A DNA stretch of 20,519 nt from an uncultured Clostridia bacterium (lineage in GTDB: Bacteria; Bacillota; Clostridia; Oscillospirales; Oscillospiraceae), in the NCBI GenBank assembly GCA_947383645.1, contig CANDEH010000040.1, positions 1 through 20,519 on the forward strand, written 5' to 3'. Below, piece by piece: positions 1 through 7,964 of the stretch. The notes under the pieces are model-generated. The model saw only the letters and a program-made list of their open reading frames with translations. It did no database searches and was not told the DNA's origin. The translations under genes were made by a program, and so were the position numbers. Numbering within the stretch: the stretch's first letter is position 1; the number at the start of each line of letters is the position of its first letter.

Positions 1-1
1 G

Positions 2-853
2 CTGGAGCCCATGCAGCAGTCCGACTTCGAGGGCATCTACGAGGCCATGGAGGGCTGCCCGGTGACCATCCGCTTCCTTGACCCGCCCCTCCACGAGTTC
101 GTCCCCACCGAGGAGGCCGACATTGAGAAGCTGGCCAAGGACATGGGCAAGAGCGTCCAGGACATCAAGAACATCATCGCCTCCCTCCACGAGTTCAACC
201 CCATGATGGGCCACCGCGGCTGCCGTCTGGCCGTCACCTATCCGGAGATCGCCGCCATGCAGACCAAGGCCGTCATCAAGGCCGCTCTGAACGTGCAGAA
301 GAAGCACCCCGACTGGACCATGGTCCCCGAGATCATGATCCCCCTGGTGGGCGAGGTGAAGGAGCTCAAGTACGTCAAGAGCGTGGTTGTCGAGACCGCC
401 GACAAGATCATTGCCGAGGCCGGCTCCAGCATGAAGTACAAGGTGGGCACCATGATTGAGATCCCCCGCGCCGCCCTCACCGCCGACCAGATTGCCAAGG
501 AGGCCGACTTCTTCTCCTTCGGCACCAACGACCTGACCCAGATGACCTTCGGCTTCAGCCGCGACGACGCCGGCAAGTTCCTGGGCGCCTACTACGACCG
601 GAAGATCTACGAGAGCGATCCCTTCGCCAAGCTGGACCAGACCGGCGTGGGCAAGCTGGTGGCTATGGCCGCTCAGCTGGGCCGGGAGGCCAACAAGGAC
701 ATCCACCTGGGCATCTGCGGCGAGCACGGCGGCGACCCCTCCAGTGTGGAGTTCTGCCACAAGGTGGGTCTGGACTACGTGTCCTGCTCCCCCTTCCGCG
801 TGCCCATCGCCCGTCTGGCTGCCGCTCAGGCCGCCATCAAGGAGAGCAAGTAA
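2..853 (+). CDS. ppdK: Pyruvate, phosphate dikinase, C-terminal part (5'-truncated by window edge)
   Basis: Pyruvate phosphate dikinase reversibly converts pyruvate, ATP and phosphate to PEP, AMP and pyrophosphate, in the cytosol, serving glycolysis or gluconeogenesis in many anaerobes. Only the C-terminal PEP/pyruvate-binding TIM barrel is present. The frame is open to the window edge; the first in-frame ATG (base 11) is internal, because the preceding residues L-E-P continue the family sequence. Visible signatures are RFLDPPLHEF (bases 68-97), GTNDLTQM (521-544) and GICGEHGGDPSS (about 707-742), whose Cys codon at 716-718 matches the catalytic cysteine of the family. The gene ends with TAA and is followed by a hairpin at 889-919. 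It has no visible functional link to the fructosamine locus. Identification is very secure; the missing N-terminal ATP-grasp and phosphohistidine domains lie outside the window. Confidence 0.96.
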   Translation: MEPMQQSDFEGIYEAMEGCPVTIRFLDPPLHEFVPTEEADIEKLAKDMGKSVQDIKNIIASLHEFNPMMGHRGCRLAVTYPEIAAMQTKAVIKAALNVQKKHPDWTMVPEIMIPLVGEVKELKYVKSVVVETADKIIAEAGSSMKYKVGTMIEIPRAALTADQIAKEADFFSFGTNDLTQMTFGFSRDDAGKFLGAYYDRKIYESDPFAKLDQTGVGKLVAMAAQLGREANKDIHLGICGEHGGDPSSVEFCHKVGLDYVSCSPFRVPIARLAAAQAAIKESK

Positions 854-888
854 GGGCACTCTCCGGCACAAAAACAACCGACAGGACA

Positions 889-919
889 GAGGCTCCGCCG
901 CGTATAGCGGCGGAGCCTC
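889..919 (+). terminator. Strong hairpin after ppdK, terminator-like
   Basis: A perfect 12-bp stem (889-900 with 908-919, core GGCTCCGCCG / CGGCGGAGCC) encloses the 7-nt loop CGTATAG. It lies 35 bases after the ppdK stop and just before the next gene's ribosome binding site. No T-run follows (next bases CCTATAAAAG), so it may be a weak terminator, an RNA-stabilising hairpin or an attenuator rather than a classical intrinsic terminator. Confidence 0.5.
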
Positions 920-944
920 CCTATAAAAGAAAGGAAACCACTCT

Positions 945-2063
945 ATGCAGCCTTCCAATGTCTACTACACCAATCTCCGGGCCCGGGAGGGGGACAGCCT
1001 GCTTATGAAACTGGAGCGCCTTCTGGACGCCGCCGGTATGGGGAAGATCGACTTTCAGAATAAGTACGTGGCGATCAAGATCCACTTTGGCGAGCCGGGA
1101 AATCTGTCCTATCTGCGCCCCAACTACGCCCGGGTGGTGGTGGACTACATCAAAGCCCGGGGCGGCAAGCCCTTCCTCACCGACTGCAACACCCTCTACG
1201 TGGGCGGGCGGAAGAACGCCCTGGACCACCTGGAGAGTGCCTACATAAACGGCTTCACCCCCTACACCGCCGGCTGCCACCTGCTGATTGCCGACGGTCT
1301 GAAGGGCACCGATGAGACCTATGTTCCCGTGGAGGGCGGCGAGTACGTGAAGGAGGCCAAGATCGGCCGGGCCGTCATGGACGCGGACATTGTCATCTCC
1401 CTGAACCACTTCAAGGGCCACGAGTGCACGGGCTTCGGCGGGGCGCTGAAGAACCTGGGCATGGGCTGCGGATCCCGGGCGGGAAAGATGGAGATGCACA
1501 GCGCCGGCAAGCCCTTCACCAACCGGGAGCTCTGCATCGGCTGCGGCGCCTGCCAGCGGATCTGCGCCCACGACGCCCCCACCATGACCGACGGGAAGAT
1601 CTCCATCGACCACAGCAAGTGCGTGGGCTGCGGCCGGTGCATCGGCCTGTGCCCGATGGACGCCATCAAGCCCGCCGAGGACGAGGCTAACGACATTCTC
1701 AACTGCAAGATCGCCGAGTACGCCAAGGCCGTCGTCCACGGCCGGCCCAGCTTCCATATCAACCTGGTAATGGACGTCTCCCCCTGCTGCGACTGCCACG
1801 GGGAGAACGACGTGCCCATGGTGCCCAATGTGGGGATGTTCGCCTCCTTTGATCCGGTGGCCCTGGACGTGGCCTGCGCCGACGCGGTGAACGCCATGCC
1901 CGTGTACATCGGCAGCGCCCTCTACGAGGAGCAGGGGGAGGGCCACTGCCACGAGGACCACTTCCACGCCCAGCACCCGGAGACCAACTGGAAGAGCTGC
2001 GTGGAGCACGCGGAGAAGATCGGCATCGGCCAGCAGGCGTATCAGCTGGTCCAGGTGAAGTGA
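945..2063 (+). CDS. DUF362 domain protein with two 4Fe-4S ferredoxin motifs
   Basis: A 372-residue cytosolic protein of the DUF362 family, whose biochemical role is unsettled; members are thought to act in iron-sulfur or redox processes. The DUF362 segment spans about residues 40-185, with the family-like stretch LNHFKGHECTGFGGALKNLG near 153-172. A dicluster ferredoxin insert follows: C197, C200, C203, C207 (CIGCGACQRIC) and C226, C229, C232, C236 (CVGCGRCIGLCP), both CxxCxxCxxxC. The DUF362 fold resumes with a Cys-rich stretch (PCCDCHGEND) and the family ending NVGMFASFDPVALDVACADAVN. A His-rich loop (GHCHEDHFHAQHP) near the C terminus could bind metal, which is inference. The start follows AAGAAAGGA at a good distance. 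The next gene begins one base after the stop, implying co-translation. No signal peptide or membrane segment is seen. Confidence 0.9.
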   Translation: MQPSNVYYTNLRAREGDSLLMKLERLLDAAGMGKIDFQNKYVAIKIHFGEPGNLSYLRPNYARVVVDYIKARGGKPFLTDCNTLYVGGRKNALDHLESAYINGFTPYTAGCHLLIADGLKGTDETYVPVEGGEYVKEAKIGRAVMDADIVISLNHFKGHECTGFGGALKNLGMGCGSRAGKMEMHSAGKPFTNRELCIGCGACQRICAHDAPTMTDGKISIDHSKCVGCGRCIGLCPMDAIKPAEDEANDILNCKIAEYAKAVVHGRPSFHINLVMDVSPCCDCHGENDVPMVPNVGMFASFDPVALDVACADAVNAMPVYIGSALYEEQGEGHCHEDHFHAQHPETNWKSCVEHAEKIGIGQQAYQLVQVK

Positions 2064-2064
2064 G

Positions 2065-2742
2065 ATGCCGGAGACCGCCGCCGGATATCTACAGGACCTA
2101 ATCGCCCGGATGGGCACAGCGGAGCAGGTGTCGGACAGCCGTTTAAGCGTGAGCTGGAAGGCCCACCGGGAGGCGGAAACTTTGGATGACCCCGCTCTGC
2201 TCCCCCTTCTGGAGGAGATCATCGCCGCCCACCCCAAGGCGAAGGAGCGGCAGATCCGCTGCGACGCCCACTTTATCTACGGGAAAATTCTGAAGAACCG
2301 CTTCACCCGGGAGGGCTGCGCCTACCTGATTGGCCGTCTGGAGGCAGAGACGAACAAGTACGCCCTCTACCCCATCCTGGACCTGCTGCGGGACCTGCCC
2401 ATCCCGGCGGATATGGACATCGCGTCCATCCTCCGCTGCGCCCGCCACGAGCAGTGGCTGGTCCGCCACAGCGCCATCCGGGCCCTGGGGGCCTGCCCCA
2501 GCGAGGAGAGCCGGGAGGCCCTGCGCTGGTATCTGCGTCAGGAGGACGAGAAGGCGTACCGGCAGGAGATCATCTACGCCCAGGCCGCCCTGGGCCGGAT
2601 GGGCACGCCGGAGGACATCCCCTTGCTGGAGGGCCGCCTCCGCAGCCGCAGCCGGGACGTGCGGCTCAGCGCGGAGATCGCCATAGAGCGCATCCGGGCC
2701 CGGGCCGCCGGTCAGCCGGACCCCTGGGAACCGGCGAGCTGA
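2065..2742 (+). CDS. HEAT-repeat (PBS-lyase-like) protein
   Basis: A 225-residue protein with paired amphipathic helices typical of HEAT/PBS-lyase repeats, best seen from about residue 125: WLVRHSAIRALGACPSEE, then AYRQEIIYAQAALGRMGTPED, then RDVRLSAEIAIERIRA. Such repeats form a curved protein-binding scaffold, and no catalytic motif is visible. The ATG lies one base after the DUF362 stop codon (TGA-G-ATG) with only a weak upstream purine run, so translation probably depends on coupling to the upstream gene. That arrangement makes a partner or assembly role for the DUF362 iron-sulfur protein a reasonable guess, but nothing in the sequence proves it. The gene ends just before a strong bidirectional terminator. 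Confidence 0.75.
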   Translation: MPETAAGYLQDLIARMGTAEQVSDSRLSVSWKAHREAETLDDPALLPLLEEIIAAHPKAKERQIRCDAHFIYGKILKNRFTREGCAYLIGRLEAETNKYALYPILDLLRDLPIPADMDIASILRCARHEQWLVRHSAIRALGACPSEESREALRWYLRQEDEKAYRQEIIYAQAALGRMGTPEDIPLLEGRLRSRSRDVRLSAEIAIERIRARAAGQPDPWEPAS

Positions 2743-2763
2743 CAGCAAAACCGAATGATGAAA

Positions 2764-2805
2764 CAGGAGCCAGTCCGAAGGGACTGGCTCCTGCTGGTTT
2801 TTGAT
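2764..2805. terminator. Bidirectional intrinsic terminator between convergent genes
   Basis: A perfect 13-bp stem (2764-2776 with 2781-2793) closed by a GAAG loop. On the + strand it is followed by CTGGTTTTT; on the - strand by TTTCATC. It lies between the HEAT gene (+) and the FGGY kinase (-), whose 3' ends face each other, so one hairpin probably ends both transcripts. The T-run is better for the + strand. Confidence 0.85.
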
Positions 2806-2810
2806 GGCGG

Positions 2811-4358
2811 TTACTCCGCTACAGCGTCGCTGAGGGTGTGGGCCAGGGCCTTGGTACTCTCGTACAGGGCGCTGTAGACCTGCTGGTAAGTCTGGTACAC
2901 CCTGTGGTTTTCCATGTTGGGCCGGTAGGTCCTGCCGGGCTTGATGAAGTTTGTCAGGCTGGCGTAGCTCTCGAACCCCGGATGCTTCACCGCCAGGGCC
3001 GCCATCATGGCGTCGCCAAAGCAGGCCCCCACGGTCTCCGCCGGGGTGTCCACGCTCTTGCCCAGGATATCGGCAATAATCTGCATCCACACCGGGTTCT
3101 GGGTGCCGCCGCCCACGGCGATAATCCGGTCCAGCTTCACCTCCGGGTGGCTCTCCATCAGGGCGATCTGCTGGGCGATGGAGTAGCCCACGGACTCCAG
3201 GGCGCTGCGGTACAGGTGCGCCCGGGTGTGGGCCAGGGTCAGGCCGAACACCACGCCCCGGGCCTTGGGGTCGTTCACCGGCGTCCGCTCCCCGGCGAAG
3301 TAGGGCAGGGTGACAAGGCCCTCGCTGCCGGCGGGGATGGCCTCCACGCCCGCCATCATGGTCTGGTAGGCGTCGGGACCGCCGTCCTTCTCCAGGGCCA
3401 GGGCCTCGGGATAGAGGTTGTCCCGGTACCACTTGGTGAGGCTGCCGGCGGCGTTGGTGCCGGCGGAGATGTCGCAGAGGCCGGGGACGATGAACTCCTC
3501 CCGCCACAGCCGCTCGTCGTCCACTAAGGTCTCCGTGCCCAGGATCATGTACACGGAGGACCCCAATTGCAGCATCATCTGGCCCGGCTTCACCACGCCG
3601 GAGCTGATGGCCTCGGCGCCGGAGTCGTCGGTGCCGGTGATCACCGGGGTACCCTCGGCAAGTCCCGTCTCCGCGGCGGCCTGAGCGGTGACGGTCCCGG
3701 CGATGTCCGCCGCCTCCTTCACCGTGGCCAATTGGTCGGGGCGGCAGATGGGGGCGCAGTACTTCTCCACCGGCTGCCAGGTCTTCGGGTCGTACAGGGG
3801 GTTGAAGCTGGCCAGCCCTAAGAAGCGGTCCACCACGTACGCCCCGGTGAGCTTGGCGGTGATATAGCTGGAGCCGGTGAGGAACTTGTGGGCCCTGGCG
3901 TAGACCTCCGGCTCCTTGTTTTTAATCCAGAGAATCTTGGGCATCACGTCGCTGGAGCAGAGGGGGCGGCCGTACCAGGCCAAAATCTGCTCCTCGCCGT
4001 AGAGCTCGGTGAGCTGGGCCATCTCGTCGGTGGCCCGGGCGTCGATGCCGTAGAGGATGGCCTTGCGCAGGGGGTTGCAGTGCTCGTCCACCGGCAGGCA
4101 GTCGGCCCCCAGGGCGCTGGCCCCCACGGCCTTAATGTCCTTGGGGTCCACCCCGGACTTTTCGATCAGGGCCCGGCTGATGGTGCAGAAGTCCCCCCAC
4201 CAGTCACGCTCCGCGTCGTGCTCGTAGTGGTTGGGCTTGGGGCTCGTCATGGCGTGGACGGTGGCGTGGAGGGCGACGACCTGGCCGGTCTCGTCCATCA
4301 GCACGCCCTTGCTGGAGTTGGTACCGGTGTCGATACCCATGAAATATGCGTTTCCCAT
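2811..4358 (-). CDS. FGGY-family carbohydrate kinase (xylulokinase/gluconokinase-like)
   Basis: A 515-residue cytosolic sugar kinase that phosphorylates a ketose, polyol or sugar acid with ATP. The N-terminal FGGY domain carries the phosphate-binding motif GIDTGTNSSKG (residues 8-18). The second domain begins near residue 235 with GTDDSGAEAISSG; D245 aligns with the catalytic base of xylulokinases. AVGGGTQNPVWMQIIADILG is the usual ATP-site segment of the C-terminal lobe. The ATG at 4358 was chosen over an upstream in-frame ATG (4412) because AAGGAGGAG precedes it at ideal spacing and the protein then starts MGNAYFMGID, as family members do. The substrate cannot be read from sequence. It is the last gene of a run with the HAD phosphatase 73 bases upstream and the BtpA-like gene beyond, suggesting a small sugar module next to, and perhaps not part of, the fructosamine locus. 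Confidence 0.92.
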   Translation of the reverse strand: MGNAYFMGIDTGTNSSKGVLMDETGQVVALHATVHAMTSPKPNHYEHDAERDWWGDFCTISRALIEKSGVDPKDIKAVGASALGADCLPVDEHCNPLRKAILYGIDARATDEMAQLTELYGEEQILAWYGRPLCSSDVMPKILWIKNKEPEVYARAHKFLTGSSYITAKLTGAYVVDRFLGLASFNPLYDPKTWQPVEKYCAPICRPDQLATVKEAADIAGTVTAQAAAETGLAEGTPVITGTDDSGAEAISSGVVKPGQMMLQLGSSVYMILGTETLVDDERLWREEFIVPGLCDISAGTNAAGSLTKWYRDNLYPEALALEKDGGPDAYQTMMAGVEAIPAGSEGLVTLPYFAGERTPVNDPKARGVVFGLTLAHTRAHLYRSALESVGYSIAQQIALMESHPEVKLDRIIAVGGGTQNPVWMQIIADILGKSVDTPAETVGACFGDAMMAALAVKHPGFESYASLTNFIKPGRTYRPNMENHRVYQTYQQVYSALYESTKALAHTLSDAVAE

Positions 4359-4431
4359 TCTGTTTTCTCCTCCTTCTTGATGGTTCCATCCGGGAACGGG
4401 GGCGGCTCTCATCCGCCCGGGGGACTGCGGG

Positions 4432-5217
4432 TCAGAGCAGGAATTTCTCCACGATCTCCGCCGCGGCGTCGTGGTCGTTGTCGCAGACTGTCACATAGTC
4501 CGCGGCGGCCTTCACCTCCGGCAGGGCGCTGGCCACAGCTACGCCGGTGCCGGCGTTGCGGATCATCTCGATGTCGTTGTTGTAGTCCCCGGCGGCAATA
4601 ATCCGCTCCCGGGGGATATCCAGGCGAGCCGCCAGACGCCGGAGCCCGCCCCACTTGCTGATCCCCAGGGGCATGATGTCCACGCACTGATCCTCGGACA
4701 GGGTGTAGCTCATGGGGAGGCGGAGCTCGTCGATGGCCCGGCACACCGGCTGGAGGTCCATGGTGGCCATGAACCCCTCCACCCGGTCCCAGGGGGTCTC
4801 CTCCAGGGCGCTATAGAGCACCGGGGCGGTGCCCAGATAGTCCACGTACTCCTGAAGGCCGTCGCTCCAGCGGTTGACAGCCCAGTAGTCGCCGCTGACA
4901 ATGTGGAGCTGGTGATTCTCCCGCAGGCAGAGGGCAATCAGCCGCCGGGCGGCCTCCCCCTCGACAAGCCGGTTGAAGAGCACGGTCCTGTCCGACGCGC
5001 GCAGCAGTTTGCCGCCGTTGTTGAGGAGCAGGTAGTCGGCGCAGGTGCTCTCCGGCCAGAAGGAGAACATGTCGATATCCCGCCGGCCGGTGGCAAAGCA
5101 CACGGTGTGACCGGCGGCCCGGGCGGCGGCGAGCGCCTCCCTGGTGCGCGCCCCCAGGTGTCCCGCCCGGTTGCAGGCGGTGCCGTCCAGGTCCAGAGCT
5201 AAGAGGTGGGGCAGCAT
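4432..5217 (-). CDS. Cof-type HAD-IIB sugar-phosphate phosphatase
   Basis: A 261-residue haloacid dehalogenase-superfamily phosphatase, of the kind that dephosphorylates sugar phosphates or related metabolites in the cytosol. All four HAD motifs are visible: motif I DLDGT (D9 nucleophile, D11 acid/base), motif II ATGRR (T43), motif III lysine in GISKWGGL (K188), and motif IV GDYNNDIEM (D211, D215, Mg2+ binding). The large cap inserted between motifs II and III is the IIB type. The start at 5217 follows AAAAAAAGGAGGTCTCT; an in-frame ATG 39 bases upstream has no ribosome binding site. Grouping with the FGGY kinase suggests overflow or proofreading of a sugar phosphate, which is inference. The substrate is unknown. 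Confidence 0.92.
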   Translation of the reverse strand: MLPHLLALDLDGTACNRAGHLGARTREALAAARAAGHTVCFATGRRDIDMFSFWPESTCADYLLLNNGGKLLRASDRTVLFNRLVEGEAARRLIALCLRENHQLHIVSGDYWAVNRWSDGLQEYVDYLGTAPVLYSALEETPWDRVEGFMATMDLQPVCRAIDELRLPMSYTLSEDQCVDIMPLGISKWGGLRRLAARLDIPRERIIAAGDYNNDIEMIRNAGTGVAVASALPEVKAAADYVTVCDNDHDAAAEIVEKFLL

Positions 5218-5381
5218 AGAGACCTCCTTTTTTTGCCTGAAATCTGCGGATTTCAAGCGAAGGGAATTACGTCGTGTGAGCTGGCAAACGCCATTTCAGA
5301 CAAGGGGCGGCAGCCGCCTGCGCCGCTCCGCAGCTTGCTAAAGGCCGCCGCAGGCGACCTGCACACGCCTGTGGGCGTAGT

Positions 5382-5464
5382 CACTGACACTCGCACACTT
5401 GGCGGCTGAGAAGGATTCTTCCGAGAACACGGTTTCCGGAAAAATGATCTTAATTTCTTTGCGC
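5382..5464 (+). repeat. Dispersed intergenic repeat, copy 1
   Basis: This stretch aligns, with mismatches, to the reverse complement of 7965-8043. Shared blocks in order are GAC-x-CTCGC, TTCCG-AxAACxCGxTTTCCGGAAAAA (copy 2 TTCCGAAAATGCGATTTCCGGAAAAAA) and ATTTxTTTGCG. The central part is an imperfect palindrome (TTCCG...CGGAA). Both copies are intergenic and lie downstream of - strand genes. Confidence 0.6.
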
Positions 5465-5570
5465 CCCGACCCCAAAGGGCATTTCCCCGCCGCCTTTGGC
5501 AACTCAGGGCGCGGGCGCAGACATTCCCAAGGGGGGCTGCCGGGGCAGCAAATTCGGCGCCGCAGCGTCA

Positions 5571-5597
5571 GGAAAATGTGCCGGCGGCACATTTTTC
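5571..5597 (-). terminator. AT/GC hairpin downstream of the BtpA-like gene
   Basis: AAAATGTGCC (5573-5582), loop GGC, GGCACATTTT (5586-5595) form a perfect 10-bp stem with a 3-nt loop. It lies about 70 bases after the BtpA-like stop codon on the - strand, where the descending arm ends in TTTT. That is compatible with an intrinsic terminator whose U-run lies inside the stem. Function is inferred from position only. Confidence 0.45.
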
Positions 5598-5666
5598 GCA
5601 CAGGCCCCATCAACCCCATTGACAGGGTAACGCGGGCAGGAACAGTGCTGCTGCTTCGCCGCGGGT

Positions 5667-6497
5667 TTACAGGGCGGCTCTTACCTTGTATACGACCTCC
5701 ATGAACGCCTTCACCCGGTCCGCCTGGACGCGGACGTTTCGAAGATCGGCGTCCTCCAGCCTGCCGTTCTCCTTGAAGTAGGTGCCCACCACCGCCGCGT
5801 CGCTGACGGAGAGCTTGCGCTCTATGGTGTCGGGACGGCAGCCGGTGTTGCACAGCACCGCCACCTCCGGATTCTTCTCCTTCACCGCCGCCATCAGCGT
5901 CTCGTCCACGTCCATGCCGGCGGCGTTGGCGCTGATGCACAGGCCGTCGGGATGGGCCTTGAAGATGGTGGAGCTGGCGATATCCGCCAGGGGCCGGGTG
6001 TCCAGATTCCGGTCGGACTCGGGGTTGATGAAGTAGAGCATCCTGAGATCGTCCAGATGCAGCGCGGCCTTCCGCCGCAGGAGGGCGGAGAAGTCGTTGT
6101 CGTAGAGCCCCCCATCCCCCACATAGACGCCGCAGAAGGTGCCCCGGACGAACCGGGCGTCCACCGCCGCCGCCAGCTCGATGGTGGCCAGACCGTCGCT
6201 GATGCAGTCCACCCCGTAGGGCACGGTAATCTCGCCTTTGAGCTCCCCGATGACCCGGGCCATAGCGGCGGGGGTGACGAAGCTCATATGCCGCTGGTAG
6301 GGCAGGCTGAACTCGTTGGAAAAGAGAATGCCGTCCACGCCGCCCTCCTGGAGGGCACGCAGGTCCTCCAGGGCGTGGGCGGCCACAGCGGCCATACAGT
6401 CGCCGTAGCGGTACCGGGGGTCGCCGGGGAGGGGGTCCAAGTGGAGCATGGCGATGATGGGCTTTTTGACCTTGAACATTTCTTCGGTCCAGAGCAT
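5667..6497 (-). CDS. BtpA/SgcQ-family TIM-barrel protein
   Basis: A 276-residue protein of the BtpA/SgcQ family (PF03437). BtpA is linked to photosystem I assembly in cyanobacteria, and SgcQ belongs to a cryptic E. coli sugar operon; neither reaction is established. Family-like features are KKPIIAMLHLDPLPGDPRY (11-29), the repeated beta-alpha pattern with GGVDGILFSNEFSLPY (52-67), VPYGVDCISDG (92-102), RGTFCGVYVGDGG (118-130) and the ending segment SVSDAAVVGTYFKENG (230-245). The start has an excellent AAAGGAGG site, and a heptad-repeat element begins only about 8 bases upstream of that site. In such contexts the protein is suspected to act on a sugar phosphate. The specific role here is unknown. 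Confidence 0.88.
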   Translation of the reverse strand: MLWTEEMFKVKKPIIAMLHLDPLPGDPRYRYGDCMAAVAAHALEDLRALQEGGVDGILFSNEFSLPYQRHMSFVTPAAMARVIGELKGEITVPYGVDCISDGLATIELAAAVDARFVRGTFCGVYVGDGGLYDNDFSALLRRKAALHLDDLRMLYFINPESDRNLDTRPLADIASSTIFKAHPDGLCISANAAGMDVDETLMAAVKEKNPEVAVLCNTGCRPDTIERKLSVSDAAVVGTYFKENGRLEDADLRNVRVQADRVKAFMEVVYKVRAAL

Positions 6498-6515
6498 AAG
6501 CAGCCTCCTTTTTTT

Positions 6516-6724
6516 GAATTAGGAATTAGGAGTTAGGAATTAGGAATGGTAGTGTCGCCTTCGGCGACCTATTTAAATTTATATTGCGGAGCGCAGAAAG
6601 TAAAGAGGAAAAACAGAAAGCACTCATTTTTTGGAGAGAGCGCAAGGGAACCGCCTCTGTCGGAACAATTCAAATCGTCCGGCAAAGCCGGACACATTCA
6701 TTCCTAATTCCTCATTCCTAATTC
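6516..6724. repeat. Heptad-bookend element A (type 1, compound)
   Basis: The left arm (6516-6547) is four heptamers GAATTAG, GAATTAG, GAGTTAG, GAATTAG plus GAAT. The right arm (6700-6724) is the inverted counterpart. Just inside each arm is a hairpin preceded by GTGTC: on the left GTCGCC-TTC-GGCGAC, on the right (reverse strand) GTCCGGC-TTT-GCCGGAC followed by GATTT. The interior is AT-rich near 6570-6585. At 209 bases it is the longest type-1 copy, and its two hairpins point inward from both ends, as if two elements had fused head to head. It fills most of the gap between the FrlB-like and BtpA-like genes. Confidence 0.85.
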
Positions 6725-6792
6725 ATCTCCGCCGCAGATAAGGTTCGGCAGCCGCAGCGACGCAGGTCGCTGCGGCTGCCGGGGGCGCAGAA

Positions 6793-7857
6793 TCAATAGT
6801 CGAACTGGCGGTAGTAGCGGCGGATGGACAGGGGGTGGCGGAGGAAGAGCTCCATGTAGGCGTCCACGCGGTTGTTCACGCCGTGCATCACCAGGTGGGA
6901 GATGGAGCCGCGGTTTTCCTCGCTGATGCCCTTCAGCTCCAGCTCCTTGGTGTCGATCACCGTGTAGTTGGCGCAGACCTTGGGGAGGAACTTGGCCACG
7001 CGCTCAGCCAGGGGACGCTGCTCGTCCTCGCCCATGAAGAGGGTCACCGGGGTGTCCGAGACGATGATCTCCTGCATGCCGTGGAAGAACTCCTGGCAGC
7101 TGATGGACTTGGTGCGGATCCACATCTGCTCCTCCCAGTAGCACATGGCGTAGGAGTAGGTGGCGCCGTACTGGTTGCCGGAGCCGATGAAGTAGTGGGG
7201 CAGGTCGGGGTGATCCTTCAGGAAGGCCACCTTGTTTTTGGCGTACTCGTACGCCCAGGCGTCCGCCGCCTTCTCCACGTCCACAAGGGCCTGGGCCAGG
7301 TGGGCCTCCATCTCCTTGTTGTACGCCTCGTACTGGGGGAACTCACCGTTCTTGTACATGAGGTAGTTGGCCACCATGTAGAACTTCAGCTGCTCGTTCT
7401 TGGGGTACATGATGAGGTAGTCCTGCTTGTCCGGGGCGGTGAGGGTGGTGCCCGGGGTGTCGATGAAGGCGAAGACCTTGGCGCCGATCTCGTGGACCCG
7501 GTCCACCAGCTGCACCATCTCCTTGGTGTTGCCGGAGACGGAGGAGTAGATCACCACGCTCTTGTCGGTGAAGCGCTTGTTGCCGGTGGTGAGGAACTCC
7601 GCGGCGTTCTCCACGAACACGGGCAGCTTGGACTTGCCCCGCATGTAGACCTCCACCTGCATGCTGGAGGCGTAGGTGCCGCCGATGCCGATGAAGTAGA
7701 TGCCGTCGAAGCCGTTGTCCCAGATCTGGTCGATGACCTTCTCAATCTGGGGCCGCAGGGCCAGGGCGCCGTTGACGCTGTCAATGGCCTCCTGCTCGTT
7801 GAAGTCCTTCAGGAAGGGGCCCTCGGTCTCTTTCCACGCCTTTGCTTCAAAGCTCAT
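6793..7857 (-). CDS. frlB: FrlB-like SIS-domain fructosamine-6-phosphate deglycase
   Basis: A 354-residue double-SIS protein resembling FrlB, which splits fructoselysine 6-phosphate into glucose 6-phosphate and lysine in the cytosol. SIS domain 1 covers about 45-150, with the sugar-phosphate loop YSSVSGNTKE (104-113). SIS domain 2 covers about 215-330. The segment SCQEFFHGMQEI (253-264) carries E256 and H259, in the place where FrlB-type deglycases have ExxHG (recalled E. coli FrlB: GEFRHGPLEI). The ending HPLSIRRYYRQFDY matches the RRYY...Y ending I recall for E. coli FrlB. AAAAGGAG precedes the ATG. FrlD, FrlA and FrlC homologues nearby strongly support the assignment. Which amine it releases (lysine, another amino acid or a peptide end) cannot be told. 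A glucosamine-phosphate isomerase-type activity is a less likely alternative. Confidence 0.88.
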   Translation of the reverse strand: MSFEAKAWKETEGPFLKDFNEQEAIDSVNGALALRPQIEKVIDQIWDNGFDGIYFIGIGGTYASSMQVEVYMRGKSKLPVFVENAAEFLTTGNKRFTDKSVVIYSSVSGNTKEMVQLVDRVHEIGAKVFAFIDTPGTTLTAPDKQDYLIMYPKNEQLKFYMVANYLMYKNGEFPQYEAYNKEMEAHLAQALVDVEKAADAWAYEYAKNKVAFLKDHPDLPHYFIGSGNQYGATYSYAMCYWEEQMWIRTKSISCQEFFHGMQEIIVSDTPVTLFMGEDEQRPLAERVAKFLPKVCANYTVIDTKELELKGISEENRGSISHLVMHGVNNRVDAYMELFLRHPLSIRRYYRQFDY

Positions 7858-7964
7858 AACAATGCACTCCTTTTCAAAATTTTGGGGACTTTATTTCATC
7901 CGATTCTCGGAGACACGCGATAACTGCCTGCCAAAAAAAGCCCTCGGCAGAGTTTGCGGCGCGA

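Larger units (their letters stand above)
5218..5666. other. 449-base noncoding stretch with inverted repeats
   Basis: No gene is supported here. It contains an 8-bp inverted repeat (CGCCTGCG at 5315-5322, CGCAGGCG at 5349-5356), one copy of a dispersed ~80-base repeat (5382-5464, listed separately) and a hairpin at 5571-5597. Short ORFs in this stretch lack ribosome binding sites and homology-like features. The gap separates the BtpA-like gene from the HAD gene and may hold a - strand promoter, but I could not pick a convincing one. Confidence 0.6.

Noticed and set aside
921..2237. Long - strand ORF (438 codons) opposite the DUF362 gene
   Set aside because: It is a GC-rich antisense shadow: low-complexity V/G/L/H-rich product, no ribosome binding site, and the + strand frame has clear iron-sulfur motifs.
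4359..4412. Upstream start for the FGGY kinase
   Set aside because: The added 18 residues include the ribosome binding site of the true start, and no site precedes the upstream ATG.
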